Shown one piece after another: positions 16,656 through 24,298 of a DNA stretch of 24,298 bases; the first letter of the stretch is position 1; each line of letters starts with the position of its first letter. The position numbers and the translations under genes were made by a program. The stretch is from an uncultured Clostridium sp. (GTDB lineage Bacteria > Bacillota > Clostridia > Peptostreptococcales > Peptostreptococcaceae). The stretch is taken from contig UQCY01000016.1 of assembly GCA_900539645.1 (NCBI GenBank), forward strand, positions 1 through 24,298, given 5' to 3'. The notes beneath the pieces are model-generated. The model saw only the letters and a program-made list of their open reading frames with translations, ran no database searches and was not told the DNA's origin.

Positions 16656-16685
16656 TTGAAAGCTGTCGGTGTATTTTGGTAATAT
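16656..16685 (+). promoter_or_regulatory. Candidate upstream promoter of rpmH
   Basis: TTGAAA (16656-16661) and TAATAT (16680-16685) are separated by 18 bp, with a TGG extension just before the -10. It would give a leader of about 230 nt and would also initiate between the DnaA box cluster and rpmH. Confidence 0.45.
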
Positions 16686-16813
16686 AAAGGAAACTTTTAA
16701 ATATTTGAGTTGAAATCTTATACAAATAAAAGAGGTAGATTTATAAGTGAAAAGTTATATTAAATAGATATATTAATATTGTAAAAATTCTTTAGTGTAA
16801 CTTGAAAAATTCG

Positions 16814-16842
16814 TTGACAACAACCATTAAAGTAATTATAAT
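16814..16842 (+). promoter_or_regulatory. Consensus promoter of rpmH
   Basis: A perfect TTGACA (16814-16819) and a perfect TATAAT (16837-16842) are separated by exactly 17 bp. This is the strongest promoter in the window, as expected for a ribosomal protein gene. The leader is about 70 nt. Confidence 0.92.
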
Positions 16843-16920
16843 AATATGTGTTATGTTTACTTTGAGGGTAAAAGTATATTTTTTATAAATGGAAATTAAT
16901 GTGAAAGGCGGTGCTATAGA

Positions 16921-17055
16921 ATGAAAAGAACTTATCAACCAAAGAAAAGACAGAGAAAAAAAGAACACGGATTCAGAAAAAGAATGAGATCTGCTAACGG
17001 AAGAAACGTGTTAAGAAGAAGAAGAGCTAAAGGAAGAAAGAGATTAACTCATTAA
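16921..17055 (+). CDS. rpmH: 50S ribosomal protein L34
   Basis: This 44-residue, extremely basic protein begins [20 protein letters not shown] and ends [10 protein letters not shown], the standard L34 pattern including R-S-A-N-G-R and the [10 protein letters not shown] block. It is a structural component of the large ribosomal subunit. AAAGGCGGTG precedes the ATG. It is the first gene of the plus-strand arm, and a small terminator after it probably reduces read-through so that L34 is made in excess over RnpA. Confidence 0.98.
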   Translation: MKRTYQPKKRQRKKEHGFRKRMRSANGRNVLRRRRAKGRKRLTH

Positions 17056-17064
17056 TTAAAAAAG

Positions 17065-17088
17065 GCCGCTTATAGAGTGGCTTTTTTT
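17065..17088 (+). terminator. Terminator or attenuator between rpmH and rnpA
   Basis: GCCGCT (17065-17070) pairs with AGTGGC (17076-17081), with one G-U, across a 5-nt loop, followed by seven T. Flanking A and T runs can lengthen the stem. The short stem suggests partial termination, and I see no clear promoter between it and rnpA. Confidence 0.75.
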
Positions 17089-17129
17089 GTAAAATTTATC
17101 GAGTTAAACTGTGTTTATTGGAGGAAATT

Positions 17130-17477
17130 ATGGAATTTAATAACACTAAAGGTATTAGGAAAGACTACGAATTTAGAAAAATATATAAACACGGTAAATC
17201 TTTTGCAAATAAATATTTAGTAGTCTATATATTAAAAAATAAAACTGATCAAACTAGAATAGGTATTTCTATATCTAAAAAAGTAGGAAATGCAGTAACT
17301 AGGAATAGAATCAGAAGATTGATAAAAGAAACCTATCGATTAAATATCGATGAAAATATAAAGAAAGGCTATGATTTAGTATTTATTTCCAGAGTAGCTG
17401 CTAAAGATGCAACTTATAAAGATATTGAAAAAGCAATGAATCATTTAATGAGAAAAAATAAGCTTTTAAATGAATAA
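17130..17477 (+). CDS. rnpA: Ribonuclease P protein component
   Basis: This 115-residue basic protein has the RNase P protein signature [21 protein letters not shown] and the N-terminal [20 protein letters not shown]. It binds the RNase P RNA and helps process tRNA 5' leaders. I chose the ATG at 17130, because GGAGG (17120-17124) is correctly spaced before it; the in-frame TTG at 17118 would place the start on the ribosome site itself. It lies 14 bp before yidD in the conserved rpmH-rnpA-yidD-yidC order. Confidence 0.97.
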   Translation: MEFNNTKGIRKDYEFRKIYKHGKSFANKYLVVYILKNKTDQTRIGISISKKVGNAVTRNRIRRLIKETYRLNIDENIKKGYDLVFISRVAAKDATYKDIEKAMNHLMRKNKLLNE

Positions 17478-17491
17478 GGAGGTCTTATAGA

Positions 17492-17743
17492 TTGGATAAA
17501 ATAAGGAATTATATAGATAAAATAGGTAAACTTCTTGCAAAAGGATGTATAGGTTTAGTGAGATTTTATCAAAAATATATATCACCTTTAAAAGGTCCAA
17601 CGTGTAGATTTTACCCTACCTGTTCACAATACTCTATAGAAGCGTTTAAGAAATATGGATTTTTAAAAGGATTATATTTGACAATAAGAAGAGTTTTAAA
17701 ATGTCATCCTTTTCATCCAGGTGGTTACGATCCATTGAAATAA
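17492..17743 (+). CDS. yidD: Membrane protein insertion efficiency factor YidD
   Basis: This 83-residue protein has the YidD signature [32 protein letters not shown], with conserved cysteines, and [11 protein letters not shown] near the C-terminus. It assists YidC-dependent membrane insertion at the inner face of the membrane. The start is a TTG with AAGGAGG 8 nt upstream; no ATG lies nearby. It is placed directly between rnpA and yidC. Confidence 0.95.
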   Translation: MDKIRNYIDKIGKLLAKGCIGLVRFYQKYISPLKGPTCRFYPTCSQYSIEAFKKYGFLKGLYLTIRRVLKCHPFHPGGYDPLK

Positions 17744-17768
17744 ATCTATTTTGTAGGAGGTACAAGAA

Positions 17769-18476
17769 GTGACCAATTTAATAGGAAAATTATTTGGAAA
17801 CATTCTAGGGGCAATATATAGCTTTACAGGAAGCTATGGTATAGCAATTATACTATTTACTTTCTTAGTTAAATTACTATTAATGCCACTTACAATCAAG
17901 CAGACAAAATCTACTGTTGCAATGCAGGAGATAACACCAAGAGTTAATGAAATACAGGAAAAATATAAAAATAATCCTGAAAGACAGAACAGAGAAATAA
18001 TGGAACTATATCAAAGAGCAAATATAAATCCTATGGCAGGATGTTTACCTCTACTTATACAGTTCCCTATATTAATAGGACTATTTAACTTACTAAAAGA
18101 TCCAGTAGGTCTAGGAGCATTTGCTAGTCAGGCTGCTTTTAATCAAGCTAATGGACAGTTCTTATGGATGCAAAATCTTACTAATCCAGACACTATATTA
18201 GCTATATTATCAGGAGCGAGTGCATTTATAATGCAGAAAATAATGACTCCAAAAGAACAGGTTAACGGTCAGATGAAAATGATGACTTATATGATGGCAG
18301 GTTTATCATTATACTGGGGATTCATATTCCCAGCAGGTCTTACTTTATACTGGACAATAAGTAATGTATTCGCTATATTACAGCAGGTAATAGTAACAAA
18401 ACCTCTAAAAGCTAAATTTGAAGCTGACATGAAGGAGGCTAGTAAAAATGGCAAAAAAAATAAAAATAAAAAGTAA
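17769..18476 (+). CDS. yidC: Membrane protein insertase YidC
   Basis: This 235-residue protein is a five-span Oxa1/YidC-family insertase. Hydrophobic segments lie at about residues 10-40, 90-110, 140-158, 170-186 and 190-215. The hairpin between the first two carries the amphipathic QEITPRVNEIQEKYKNNPER, and the motif NPMAGCLPLLIQFPILIGL is typical. The basic residue of the hydrophilic groove, usually Arg, is Lys35 (FLVKLLLMPL). There is no lipoprotein cysteine at the N-terminus. The GTG start has GGAGG 8 nt upstream. The C-terminal lysine-rich tail is encoded in DNA that overlaps the start of jag by 29 bp. Confidence 0.96.
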   Translation: MTNLIGKLFGNILGAIYSFTGSYGIAIILFTFLVKLLLMPLTIKQTKSTVAMQEITPRVNEIQEKYKNNPERQNREIMELYQRANINPMAGCLPLLIQFPILIGLFNLLKDPVGLGAFASQAAFNQANGQFLWMQNLTNPDTILAILSGASAFIMQKIMTPKEQVNGQMKMMTYMMAGLSLYWGFIFPAGLTLYWTISNVFAILQQVIVTKPLKAKFEADMKEASKNGKKNKNKK

Positions 18477-19074
18477 ATCAAGAGAAGAAGCTATAAAAAA
18501 AGCTCTTTCAGACCTTAATGTATCAGAAGATGATATTGAAGTTGTAGAGCTAGAAGCTCCAAGTAAAGGATTTTTAGGATTTATAGGATCTAAAGAAGGT
18601 CTTTATGAAATAACTGTTATAGAAAAAGAAACAGACGTTGCTAAATCATTTATAGAAACACTTCTAAAAAATGCAAAAGTAAATGCCGATGTTGAAGTTA
18701 AACAGGAAGACAACCTTATAAAAGTAAATATAAAAGGTGATGAAGCAGCTTGTTTAATAGGTAGAAGAGGAGATACTCTTGATTCTATCCAGTTCTTAAC
18801 AGGATTAGCTTTAAACAAAATAAACAAAGATTCTCATACTAGAGTACTTGTAGATATAGAAAACTACAGAGAAAAGAGAGAAGAATCTCTAGTAAGATAT
18901 GCTAATAAAATGGCTAGAGAAGTAGCTAAAACTAAAAAAACAAAAAAACTTGACTATATGAATCCATATGAAAGAAGAATAATACATTCAGCTCTTCAAA
19001 ATGACAGATATGTTATAACATATAGTGAAGGAACTGATCCATATAGAAGATTAGTAATAGAATACAAAAGATAA
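18448..19074 (+). CDS. jag: RNA-binding protein Jag / KhpB (Jag-N, KH, R3H)
   Basis: This 208-residue protein has a Jag-N domain (1-50, with KGFLGFIGS), a KH domain with its GxxG loop at LIGRRGDTLDSIQ (103-115), a lysine-rich linker (KTKKTKK, about 161-167), and a C-terminal R3H domain with Arg176 and His180 in NPYERRIIH. Relatives bind RNA, often with KhpA, and affect cell elongation and division. The ATG lies inside yidC, and its GGAGG site (about 18433-18437) is also in yidC, so translation is coupled. A strong terminator follows. Confidence 0.95.
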   Translation: MAKKIKIKSKSREEAIKKALSDLNVSEDDIEVVELEAPSKGFLGFIGSKEGLYEITVIEKETDVAKSFIETLLKNAKVNADVEVKQEDNLIKVNIKGDEAACLIGRRGDTLDSIQFLTGLALNKINKDSHTRVLVDIENYREKREESLVRYANKMAREVAKTKKTKKLDYMNPYERRIIHSALQNDRYVITYSEGTDPYRRLVIEYKR

Positions 19075-19086
19075 ATAAAAATATTG

Positions 19087-19115
19087 CCTCCTATGTTATA
19101 GGAGGTTTTATTTTT
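19087..19115 (+). terminator. Terminator after jag
   Basis: CCTCCTAT (19087-19094) and ATAGGAGG (19098-19105) form a perfect 8-bp stem with a 3-nt loop, followed by TTTTATTTTT. It ends the rpmH-to-jag stretch and overlaps the start of the mnmE promoter. Confidence 0.92.
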
Positions 19116-19123
19116 GGTATAAT
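19115..19123 (+). promoter_or_regulatory. Extended -10 promoter of mnmE
   Basis: TGG followed by a perfect TATAAT (19118-19123) sits directly after the T tract of the jag terminator. The -35 position falls in the terminator stem and is not a good match, so recognition would rely on the TGn extension. The mnmE start lies about 40 bp downstream. Confidence 0.65.
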
Positions 19124-19162
19124 AGTATATATATTTTTTAAAATCGCAAAGAGGTGATAAAT

Positions 19163-20542
19163 TTGTTTATAGATGATACAATAGCGGCAATTGCAACAGC
19201 ACCTGGAGAAGGTGGAATCGGGATAATAAGAATAAGTGGACCAAAATCACTAGAAGTTGCTGAAGAGATATTCTTCTCAATGTCAGGAAAGAAAATCTCT
19301 GAATACCCAGCTAGAACTTTAATCTTCGGAAATATAAAAGATGGAGATAAAAAAATAGACGAGGTTTTAGTTGCATATATGAAAGGACCAAATTCTTATA
19401 CAGCAGAAGATGTTATAGAAATAAACTGCCATGGTGGGTTTATTTCTGTAAAAAGAATATTAGAATTAGTACTTTCTAAAGATGTAAGACTTGCAGAAGC
19501 AGGAGAGTTTACAAAGAGAGCATTTTTAAATGGAAGAATAGACTTATCTCAGGCAGAAGCGGTAATAGATGTAATAAATGCAAAAACAGATAAGGCGCAT
19601 GAAGTAGCTGAAAACCAGCTTGATGGATCTCTATCTAATAGAATAAGAGAATTTAGAGAAAAAGTAACTGAACTATTAGCACAGGTTGAAGTTGCTATAG
19701 ACTATCCAGAAGAAGACATAGAATTTATAGCATATACTACTCTAGAAGAAAAAACTAGAGAATTAAATAAAGATATTAAAAAATTATATGAAACATCAGA
19801 AAGCGGAAAAATATTTAGAGAAGGTCTAAAAACTGTAATAGTTGGTAAGCCAAATGTTGGTAAATCATCTCTTCTAAACAGTATCCTTGGTGAAAATAGA
19901 GCAATAGTAACGGATATACCCGGAACAACTAGAGATGTTATAGAAGAATTTGTAAATATAAAAGGCATACCTCTAAAAATAGTAGATACTGCAGGAATCA
20001 GAGAAACAGACGATGTAGTTGAAAAAATAGGTGTTGAAAAATCAATGGCATCATTTGATACAGCAGACCTAATAATAATGGTTGTGGACTCTTCATCAGA
20101 ACTATCTGAAGAAGATAGAGAAATACTAGAAAAAGTACAGGGTAAAGAAACAATCCTTCTACTTAACAAAACCGACCTACCTCAAGTAATAGACGAAGAA
20201 GAAGTAAAAAAATATGTAAATGAAGAAAATATAATTAAAATATCTGCACTTCATAATGAAGGTATAGAGAATGTACATGACAGAATAGAAGCTATGGTCT
20301 ACAAAGGAGATATAAAAAGCTCTTCAAATGTTATAATAACAAACTCTAGACATAAAGATGCACTTTATAGAGCAATGAAATCTGCAGAGGATGCTATGAG
20401 AGCAATAGAAGATAGAATGCCTCTTGATTTTGTTGAAGTTGACTTAAAAAATATATGGGATTATCTAGGATATATAAACGGAGATACAGTAAGTGAAGAT
20501 TTACTAGACAATATATTCCATAATTTCTGTATAGGAAAATAA
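19163..20542 (+). CDS. mnmE: tRNA modification GTPase MnmE
   Basis: This 459-residue protein works with MnmG to modify the wobble uridine (xm5U34) of certain tRNAs. The N-terminal folate-binding domain contains GPNSYTAEDVIEINCHGG (about 75-92). The inserted G domain has GKPNVGKS (218-225), DIPGTTRD (241-248) and DTAG (265-268), plus NKTDL. The C-terminal catalytic motif is CIGK (456-459). I prefer the TTG at 19163, which has AGAGGTGAT just before it; the GTG at 19154 lies within that ribosome site. Confidence 0.97.
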   Translation: MFIDDTIAAIATAPGEGGIGIIRISGPKSLEVAEEIFFSMSGKKISEYPARTLIFGNIKDGDKKIDEVLVAYMKGPNSYTAEDVIEINCHGGFISVKRILELVLSKDVRLAEAGEFTKRAFLNGRIDLSQAEAVIDVINAKTDKAHEVAENQLDGSLSNRIREFREKVTELLAQVEVAIDYPEEDIEFIAYTTLEEKTRELNKDIKKLYETSESGKIFREGLKTVIVGKPNVGKSSLLNSILGENRAIVTDIPGTTRDVIEEFVNIKGIPLKIVDTAGIRETDDVVEKIGVEKSMASFDTADLIIMVVDSSSELSEEDREILEKVQGKETILLLNKTDLPQVIDEEEVKKYVNEENIIKISALHNEGIENVHDRIEAMVYKGDIKSSSNVIITNSRHKDALYRAMKSAEDAMRAIEDRMPLDFVEVDLKNIWDYLGYINGDTVSEDLLDNIFHNFCIGK

Positions 20543-20687
20543 TTATTATAAACGACTAAATTAGTTGAAAAATATAGGCAAAATTTGCTTTTTATATAAA
20601 GGTTTTTCATGGAACATTTGTAGAACAAAGTGTAATGAAAAATTAGAACGTATATATTATATAAGTATATAAGAAAGGTGGAAAAAG

Positions 20688-22577
20688 ATGAGAAAATTTG
20701 AAGCTGAAAGCTACGATATAGTAGTTGTCGGAGCTGGACATGCTGGATGTGAAGCTGCACTTGCTTCTGCAAGAATGGGACACAAAACAGCTATGATAAC
20801 AATGTCACTAGATTCTATAGCTGCACTTGCCTGTAACCCTTCAATAGGTGGAACAGGAAAAGGACATCTAGTTAGAGAAATAGATGCACTTGGTGGAGAA
20901 ATGGGGCTAAATATAGATAAAACATTTATCCAGAGTAGAATGTTAAATACTGCAAAAGGGCCTGCAGTACACTCTTTAAGAACTCAGGCAGATAAATTTA
21001 GATACCATGAAGAAATGAAAAAAACTATAGAAAATCAGGAAAATCTTGATTTAATAATGGATGAAGTTGTAGAAATAGCTCACGATGGACAGACTGTAAC
21101 AGGTGTAATAACTAGAATGGGAGCTATATACAGAGCAAAGGCTACAATACTTGCTACAGGGGTATATTTAAACTCAAAAATATTTATAGGTGAAGTCTCA
21201 TTTAATGAAGGACCAAATGCATTAGGATATGCAGCATATCTAACAGATAGCTTAAAAGAACTTGGACTTAGAATGAGAAGATTTAAAACTGGAACACCTT
21301 GTAGAGTACATAGAGACAGTGTAGATTTTTCAAAAATGGATAGACAGGATGGAGATGCAAAAATAGTTCCGTTCTCATTTATGAACGATAAAATAGAAAG
21401 AGAACAGGTTCCATGCTACCTAACTAGAACTACTGCTGAAACAAAACAGATGATAGAAGAAAATATAAAAAGATCTGCAATGTATGGTGGGGAAATAGAA
21501 GGTGTTGGCCCTAGATACTGTCCATCAATAGAGGATAAAATAGTGAGATTTTCAGACAAAGAAACTCATCAGATATTCATAGAACCAGAAGGACTAAATA
21601 CAAAAGAAATGTACGTTCAGGGACTTTCTACAAGTTTACCTTTTGAAATACAGAAGGATATGTATAAGACTGTATTAGGTCTTGAAAATGTAAAAGTAAT
21701 GAGACCTGCTTATGCAATCGAGTATGATTGTATAGACCCAACACAGCTAAAATTAAATCTTGAAATAAAAGGTGTAGAAAACTTATTCAGTGCTGGTCAG
21801 TTCAACGGAACATCTGGATATGAAGAAGCTGCAGCACAGGGACTAATTGCTGGTATAAATGCAGTTAGAAAAATAGAAGGTAAAGAACCATTTACACTAG
21901 ATAGATCAGAAGCCTATATAGGTGTTCTTTTAGACGACCTTGTAACAAAAGGTACTAATGAACCTTATAGAATGATGACTTCTAGATGCGAGTATAGATT
22001 ATATCTAAGACAGGACAATGCGGATATGAGACTTACTGAAAAAGGGTATGAAATAGGTCTTGTAACTGAAGAAAGATATAATAAATACCTAGCTAAAAAA
22101 GAAATGGTAGAAAAAGAATTTGAAAGACTAAAAGAAGTTAGAGTAACTCCAAAAGAGTCAAATGAAATAATGGAAGCTCATGGATTTACTAAGTTAAATG
22201 TAGGATTATCTTTATACGAATTCTTAAAAAGACCAGAAGTAGATTATGAATTAATAGAAGAATTAGGAAAAGGTGCTGGAGATGATGTACCTGACTATGT
22301 AAAAGAGCAGTGCGTAATAGTAACTAAATACGAAGGATACATAGATAAACAGTTAAAACAGATAGATCAGTTTAAAAAGCTAGAAAGCAAAAAACTAAGT
22401 GAATCAATAAATTACTCTGAAATAGAAGGACTAAGACTAGAAGCTAGACAGAAACTAGATGCTATAAAACCAAACTCTGTAGGTCAGGCATCTAGAATAT
22501 CTGGGGTTTCTCCAGCAGATATATCTGTACTTCTTGTATACCTTGAGCAGATGAGAAGAGGTAAGAAAAATGACTAA
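20688..22577 (+). CDS. mnmG: tRNA uridine-5-carboxymethylaminomethyl modification enzyme MnmG (GidA)
   Basis: This 629-residue FAD enzyme is the partner of MnmE. The FAD-binding motif is [19 protein letters not shown] (14-32). The family signatures [45 protein letters not shown] and [13 protein letters not shown] are intact. AAAGGTGG precedes the ATG. The 145-bp gap after mnmE contains a short near-palindrome (CGACTAA/TTAGTTG) but no clear terminator, so read-through from mnmE is likely. All 21 glutamine codons are CAG although the gene is otherwise A/T-rich at third positions. Confidence 0.98.
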   Translation: MRKFEAESYDIVVVGAGHAGCEAALASARMGHKTAMITMSLDSIAALACNPSIGGTGKGHLVREIDALGGEMGLNIDKTFIQSRMLNTAKGPAVHSLRTQADKFRYHEEMKKTIENQENLDLIMDEVVEIAHDGQTVTGVITRMGAIYRAKATILATGVYLNSKIFIGEVSFNEGPNALGYAAYLTDSLKELGLRMRRFKTGTPCRVHRDSVDFSKMDRQDGDAKIVPFSFMNDKIEREQVPCYLTRTTAETKQMIEENIKRSAMYGGEIEGVGPRYCPSIEDKIVRFSDKETHQIFIEPEGLNTKEMYVQGLSTSLPFEIQKDMYKTVLGLENVKVMRPAYAIEYDCIDPTQLKLNLEIKGVENLFSAGQFNGTSGYEEAAAQGLIAGINAVRKIEGKEPFTLDRSEAYIGVLLDDLVTKGTNEPYRMMTSRCEYRLYLRQDNADMRLTEKGYEIGLVTEERYNKYLAKKEMVEKEFERLKEVRVTPKESNEIMEAHGFTKLNVGLSLYEFLKRPEVDYELIEELGKGAGDDVPDYVKEQCVIVTKYEGYIDKQLKQIDQFKKLESKKLSESINYSEIEGLRLEARQKLDAIKPNSVGQASRISGVSPADISVLLVYLEQMRRGKKND

Positions 22578-23295
22578 TGTAAATAGAGAGCTATTAAAAA
22601 AAGGAATAGAAGAATTTGGTCTAACAGCAGATGATAAAACATTAGATAGATTTAGAATGTACAGGGAACTTCTTGCTGAATGGAACCGGAAAATGAATCT
22701 AACAGGAATAGACGATGAAAAAGGAACATATATAAAACACTTCCTAGATTCTGTATCTGCTGTACAAGGTGGATATATAAAAGACGGAATGTCTATAATA
22801 GATGTAGGTACAGGTGCGGGATTCCCAGGAGTTCCTCTAAAAGTATGCTTAAAAAACACAAAAGTAACTTTACTAGATTCTTTAAACAAAAGAATAAACT
22901 TCCTTCAGGAAGTATGTAATCAGTTAGAGCTTGAAGATGTAGAATTTATCCATGGTAGAGCAGAAGACTTTGGAAAAAATCCAGAATACAGAGAACAGTA
23001 CGATATAGCTACAGCTAGAGCAGTTGCTGGACTTCCAATACTAATGGAATTTTGCGTACCATTTATAAAAGTTGGAGGATACTTTGTATGTTTAAAAGGA
23101 CCTAATGCTGACTTAGAGCTTGAAGAATCTAAAAAAGCTATGGAAGTTCTTGGGATAGAATTTGTTGAAAAGCTAGATATAAAGCTACCAGAGACAGATT
23201 TAAATCACAATATACTAGTATTCAAAAAAGTATCTGAAACACCTTCAAAATATCCGAGAAAAGCTGGTAAACCGGCAAAATCACCGATAAAATAA
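22570..23295 (+). CDS. rsmG: 16S rRNA (guanine527-N7)-methyltransferase RsmG
   Basis: This 241-residue SAM-dependent methyltransferase modifies G527 of 16S rRNA. The SAM site is [15 protein letters not shown] (about 78-92), preceded by NRKMNLTGI, with HFLDS as a further family marker. The C-terminal tail [12 protein letters not shown] is typical of Gram-positive members. Its ATG overlaps the mnmG stop region by 8 bp (ATGACTAA), so the two are translated together. In other bacteria loss of this enzyme gives low-level streptomycin resistance. Confidence 0.97.
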   Translation: MTNVNRELLKKGIEEFGLTADDKTLDRFRMYRELLAEWNRKMNLTGIDDEKGTYIKHFLDSVSAVQGGYIKDGMSIIDVGTGAGFPGVPLKVCLKNTKVTLLDSLNKRINFLQEVCNQLELEDVEFIHGRAEDFGKNPEYREQYDIATARAVAGLPILMEFCVPFIKVGGYFVCLKGPNADLELEESKKAMEVLGIEFVEKLDIKLPETDLNHNILVFKKVSETPSKYPRKAGKPAKSPIK

Positions 23296-23308
23296 TTTCC
23301 CGGAAAAT
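23295..23308. promoter_or_regulatory. Noc-binding-sequence-like site upstream of noc
   Basis: ATTTCCCGGAAAAT differs at one base from the Bacillus subtilis Noc-binding sequence ATTTCCCGGGAAAT. It begins at the last base of the rsmG stop codon and lies 27 bp before the noc start. It could be a nucleation site for Noc and perhaps affect noc expression. Confidence 0.6.
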
Positions 23309-23335
23309 AATTCTATAGAGTAAGAGAGGATAATT

Positions 23336-24142
23336 ATGGGAGAAAAAAAGATAATAGAAGTAGAAATAGACAGCATATTACCAAATCCATATCAGCCTAG
23401 ACTTCACTTTTCTGATGCTGCACTAAAGGAATTAGCTGAATCTATAAAAGTGCATGGAATTATACAGCCTATAACTGTTAGAAAAAAAGACGACCATTAC
23501 GAAATAGTTGCTGGTGAAAGAAGATTTAGAGCATCTAAATTAGCAGGACTTGAAAAAGTACCAGTTATAATAACAGATATGGATGATGAAGCATCTGCAG
23601 TAGTTGCGATGCTTGAAAACTTACAGAGAGAAGATTTAGACTATCTAGAAGAAGCTATAGGATATAGCAACTTAATAAAGGAATATGGATTTACACAGCA
23701 GCAGCTTGCTGAAAAACTGGGAAAAAGCCAGTCTACAATAGCCAACAAAATAAGACTTTTAAAACTTCCTGAGCATATAAGAAACGAAGCTATGGAAAAA
23801 GGCTTATCAGAAAGACATACAAGAGCACTTCTAAAGCTTTTAAAATTAGATGATGAGGTAATAATCAGAAAAGCAATAGACAAGATATCTAAAAATCAGA
23901 TGACAGTTAAAAAAGCTGAGGCTATGATAAAAGATATTCTTGAAAATCCTAAAGACAAGCCAAAGATAGAAGAAGAGCCACCTAAAAGAAATATGAAGGC
24001 TATGATAAATATGAGAATATACCTAAATACTATCAAACAGGCATATGATATGATAAAAAATACTGGAGTAGATGCTCAGTATAAAGAAGTTGAAAAAGAC
24101 GATTATGTCGATGTAATTGTAAGAATACCAAAAAGAAAATAA
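23336..24142 (+). CDS. noc: Nucleoid occlusion protein Noc (ParB-like CTPase)
   Basis: This 268-residue protein has the ParB/Noc fold. The CTP-binding motifs are GERRFRA (60-66) and ENLQRED (94-100), and the helix-turn-helix region is TQQQLAEKLGKSQSTIANKI. The four residues known to separate Noc from ParB specificity all match Noc: Gln132, Lys138, Lys143 and Arg160. Noc binds scattered sites on the nucleoid and prevents division over DNA. Known Noc proteins carry an N-terminal amphipathic membrane helix; here the protein begins directly at the core (MGEKKIIEVEIDSILPNPYQ) and an in-frame stop lies five codons upstream, so none is encoded. The C-terminal dimer domain spans about 215-268. It follows rsmG by 40 bp. 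Confidence 0.9.
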   Translation: MGEKKIIEVEIDSILPNPYQPRLHFSDAALKELAESIKVHGIIQPITVRKKDDHYEIVAGERRFRASKLAGLEKVPVIITDMDDEASAVVAMLENLQREDLDYLEEAIGYSNLIKEYGFTQQQLAEKLGKSQSTIANKIRLLKLPEHIRNEAMEKGLSERHTRALLKLLKLDDEVIIRKAIDKISKNQMTVKKAEAMIKDILENPKDKPKIEEEPPKRNMKAMINMRIYLNTIKQAYDMIKNTGVDAQYKEVEKDDYVDVIVRIPKRK

Positions 24143-24152
24143 ATGAAAATGA

Positions 24153-24190
24153 AAAGTAACTATAAAAAATATTTTGTAGTTACTTTTTTT
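24153..24190 (+). terminator. Terminator after noc
   Basis: AAAGTAACTA (24153-24162) pairs with TAGTTACTTT (24177-24186) across a 14-nt A/T-rich loop, followed by further T. It begins 11 bp after the noc stop codon. Confidence 0.88.
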
Positions 24191-24197
24191 GTTTAAA

Positions 24198-24206
24198 TGA
24201 TATAAT
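24198..24206 (+). promoter_or_regulatory. Extended -10 promoter for a gene beyond the window
   Basis: TGA followed by TATAAT (24201-24206) directly follows the noc terminator, in the same arrangement as at mnmE. No good -35 is present. The downstream gene is not in the window; in related genomes parA (soj) often follows. Confidence 0.4.
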
Positions 24207-24279
24207 ACTTTAATTTATTTAAAAATAAAAAATAATAAAAAATTAATAAATATAATTAATAAATAAAAGATAAAAATAG

Positions 24280-24298
24280 TTTTTTTTTTTTTTTTTTT
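24280..24298. other. 19-T homopolymer at the window edge
   Basis: The last 19 bases are all T, preceded by about 70 bp of almost pure A/T with no open frame. A terminal homopolymer of this length is most simply an assembly or read-length artefact at a contig end. Confidence 0.7.

Noticed and set aside
19702..20169. A 155-codon frame on the strand opposite mnmE
   Set aside because: It lies wholly within a well-supported gene, has no ribosome site, and has low-complexity serine- and isoleucine-rich content typical of an antisense shadow.
20553..20567. CGACTAA/TTAGTTG near-palindrome after mnmE as a terminator
   Set aside because: The loop is only about one base and there is no T run after it, so it is not a convincing intrinsic terminator.
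23336..24142. Calling the last gene parB (spo0J)
   Set aside because: The four specificity residues are of the Noc type, it follows rsmG directly, and I saw no parS sequence (TGTTTCACGTGAAACA) in the window.
24190..24298. A/T-rich tail and T run as an A/T-rich replication or matrix element
   Set aside because: It is at the sequence end, carries no DnaA boxes or repeats, and a terminal homopolymer is most likely an assembly artefact.

Overview
This 24.3 kb window is the chromosomal replication-origin region of a low-GC, anaerobic Gram-positive bacterium. The gene order dnaA-dnaN-yaaA-recF-gyrB-gyrA on one side and rpmH-rnpA-yidD-yidC-jag-mnmE-mnmG-rsmG-noc on the other is the standard Firmicutes oriC neighbourhood. 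The ytxH-ytxG-rsbV-rsbW-sigB cluster near gyrA resembles Clostridioides difficile and its relatives, and an oxygen-sensitive double-cubane reductase and a PepX peptidase lie beside it. This suggests a member of the Peptostreptococcaceae. The genus is inference, because no 16S gene is present.

Layout, left to right. (1) Positions 1-250: a truncated tRNA-Leu(UAA) and a 5S rRNA on the minus strand, with their own rRNA-type promoter and no 16S or 23S beside them. (2) 330-960: a single AhpD/CMD-family gene with its own promoter, candidate operator and terminator. (3) 912-3251: a five-gene minus-strand operon ending in sigB. (4) 3303-5069: a minus-strand pair encoding a double-cubane [Fe-S] reductase and a DUF3343 protein. 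(5) 5165-7440: pepX, the only protein gene that faces the replication fork head-on, followed by a bidirectional terminator shared with gyrA. (6) 7443-13207: yaaA-recF-gyrB-gyrA. (7) 13355-16200: dnaA and dnaN. (8) 14548-14784 and 16242-16595: the two halves of a bipartite origin. (9) 16656-24142: the plus-strand ribosome, RNase P, membrane-insertion, tRNA-modification and nucleoid-occlusion genes. The right edge is a 19-T homopolymer and the left edge lies inside a tRNA, so both ends look like assembly breaks.

The two arms diverge from oriC, and almost every gene is transcribed in the direction of fork movement. The dnaA-dnaN spacer holds a textbook unwinding module: six in-register TAG/TAA trios, a short GC cluster, then three abutting DnaA-box-like 9-mers. 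The rpmH-dnaA spacer holds about eleven more DnaA boxes and a perfect 22-bp palindrome of unknown role.

I found no CRISPR array, phage, insertion sequence or obviously novel multi-gene system. The more unusual points are: a Noc protein with all four Noc-type DNA-specificity residues but no N-terminal membrane-targeting helix, next to a near-perfect Noc-binding sequence; a 5S-tRNA operon detached from 16S/23S; a DUF3343/double-cubane reductase pair; a long hairpin at the predicted 5' end of the pepX mRNA; and near-exclusive use of CAG for glutamine in several genes of an AT-rich genome.
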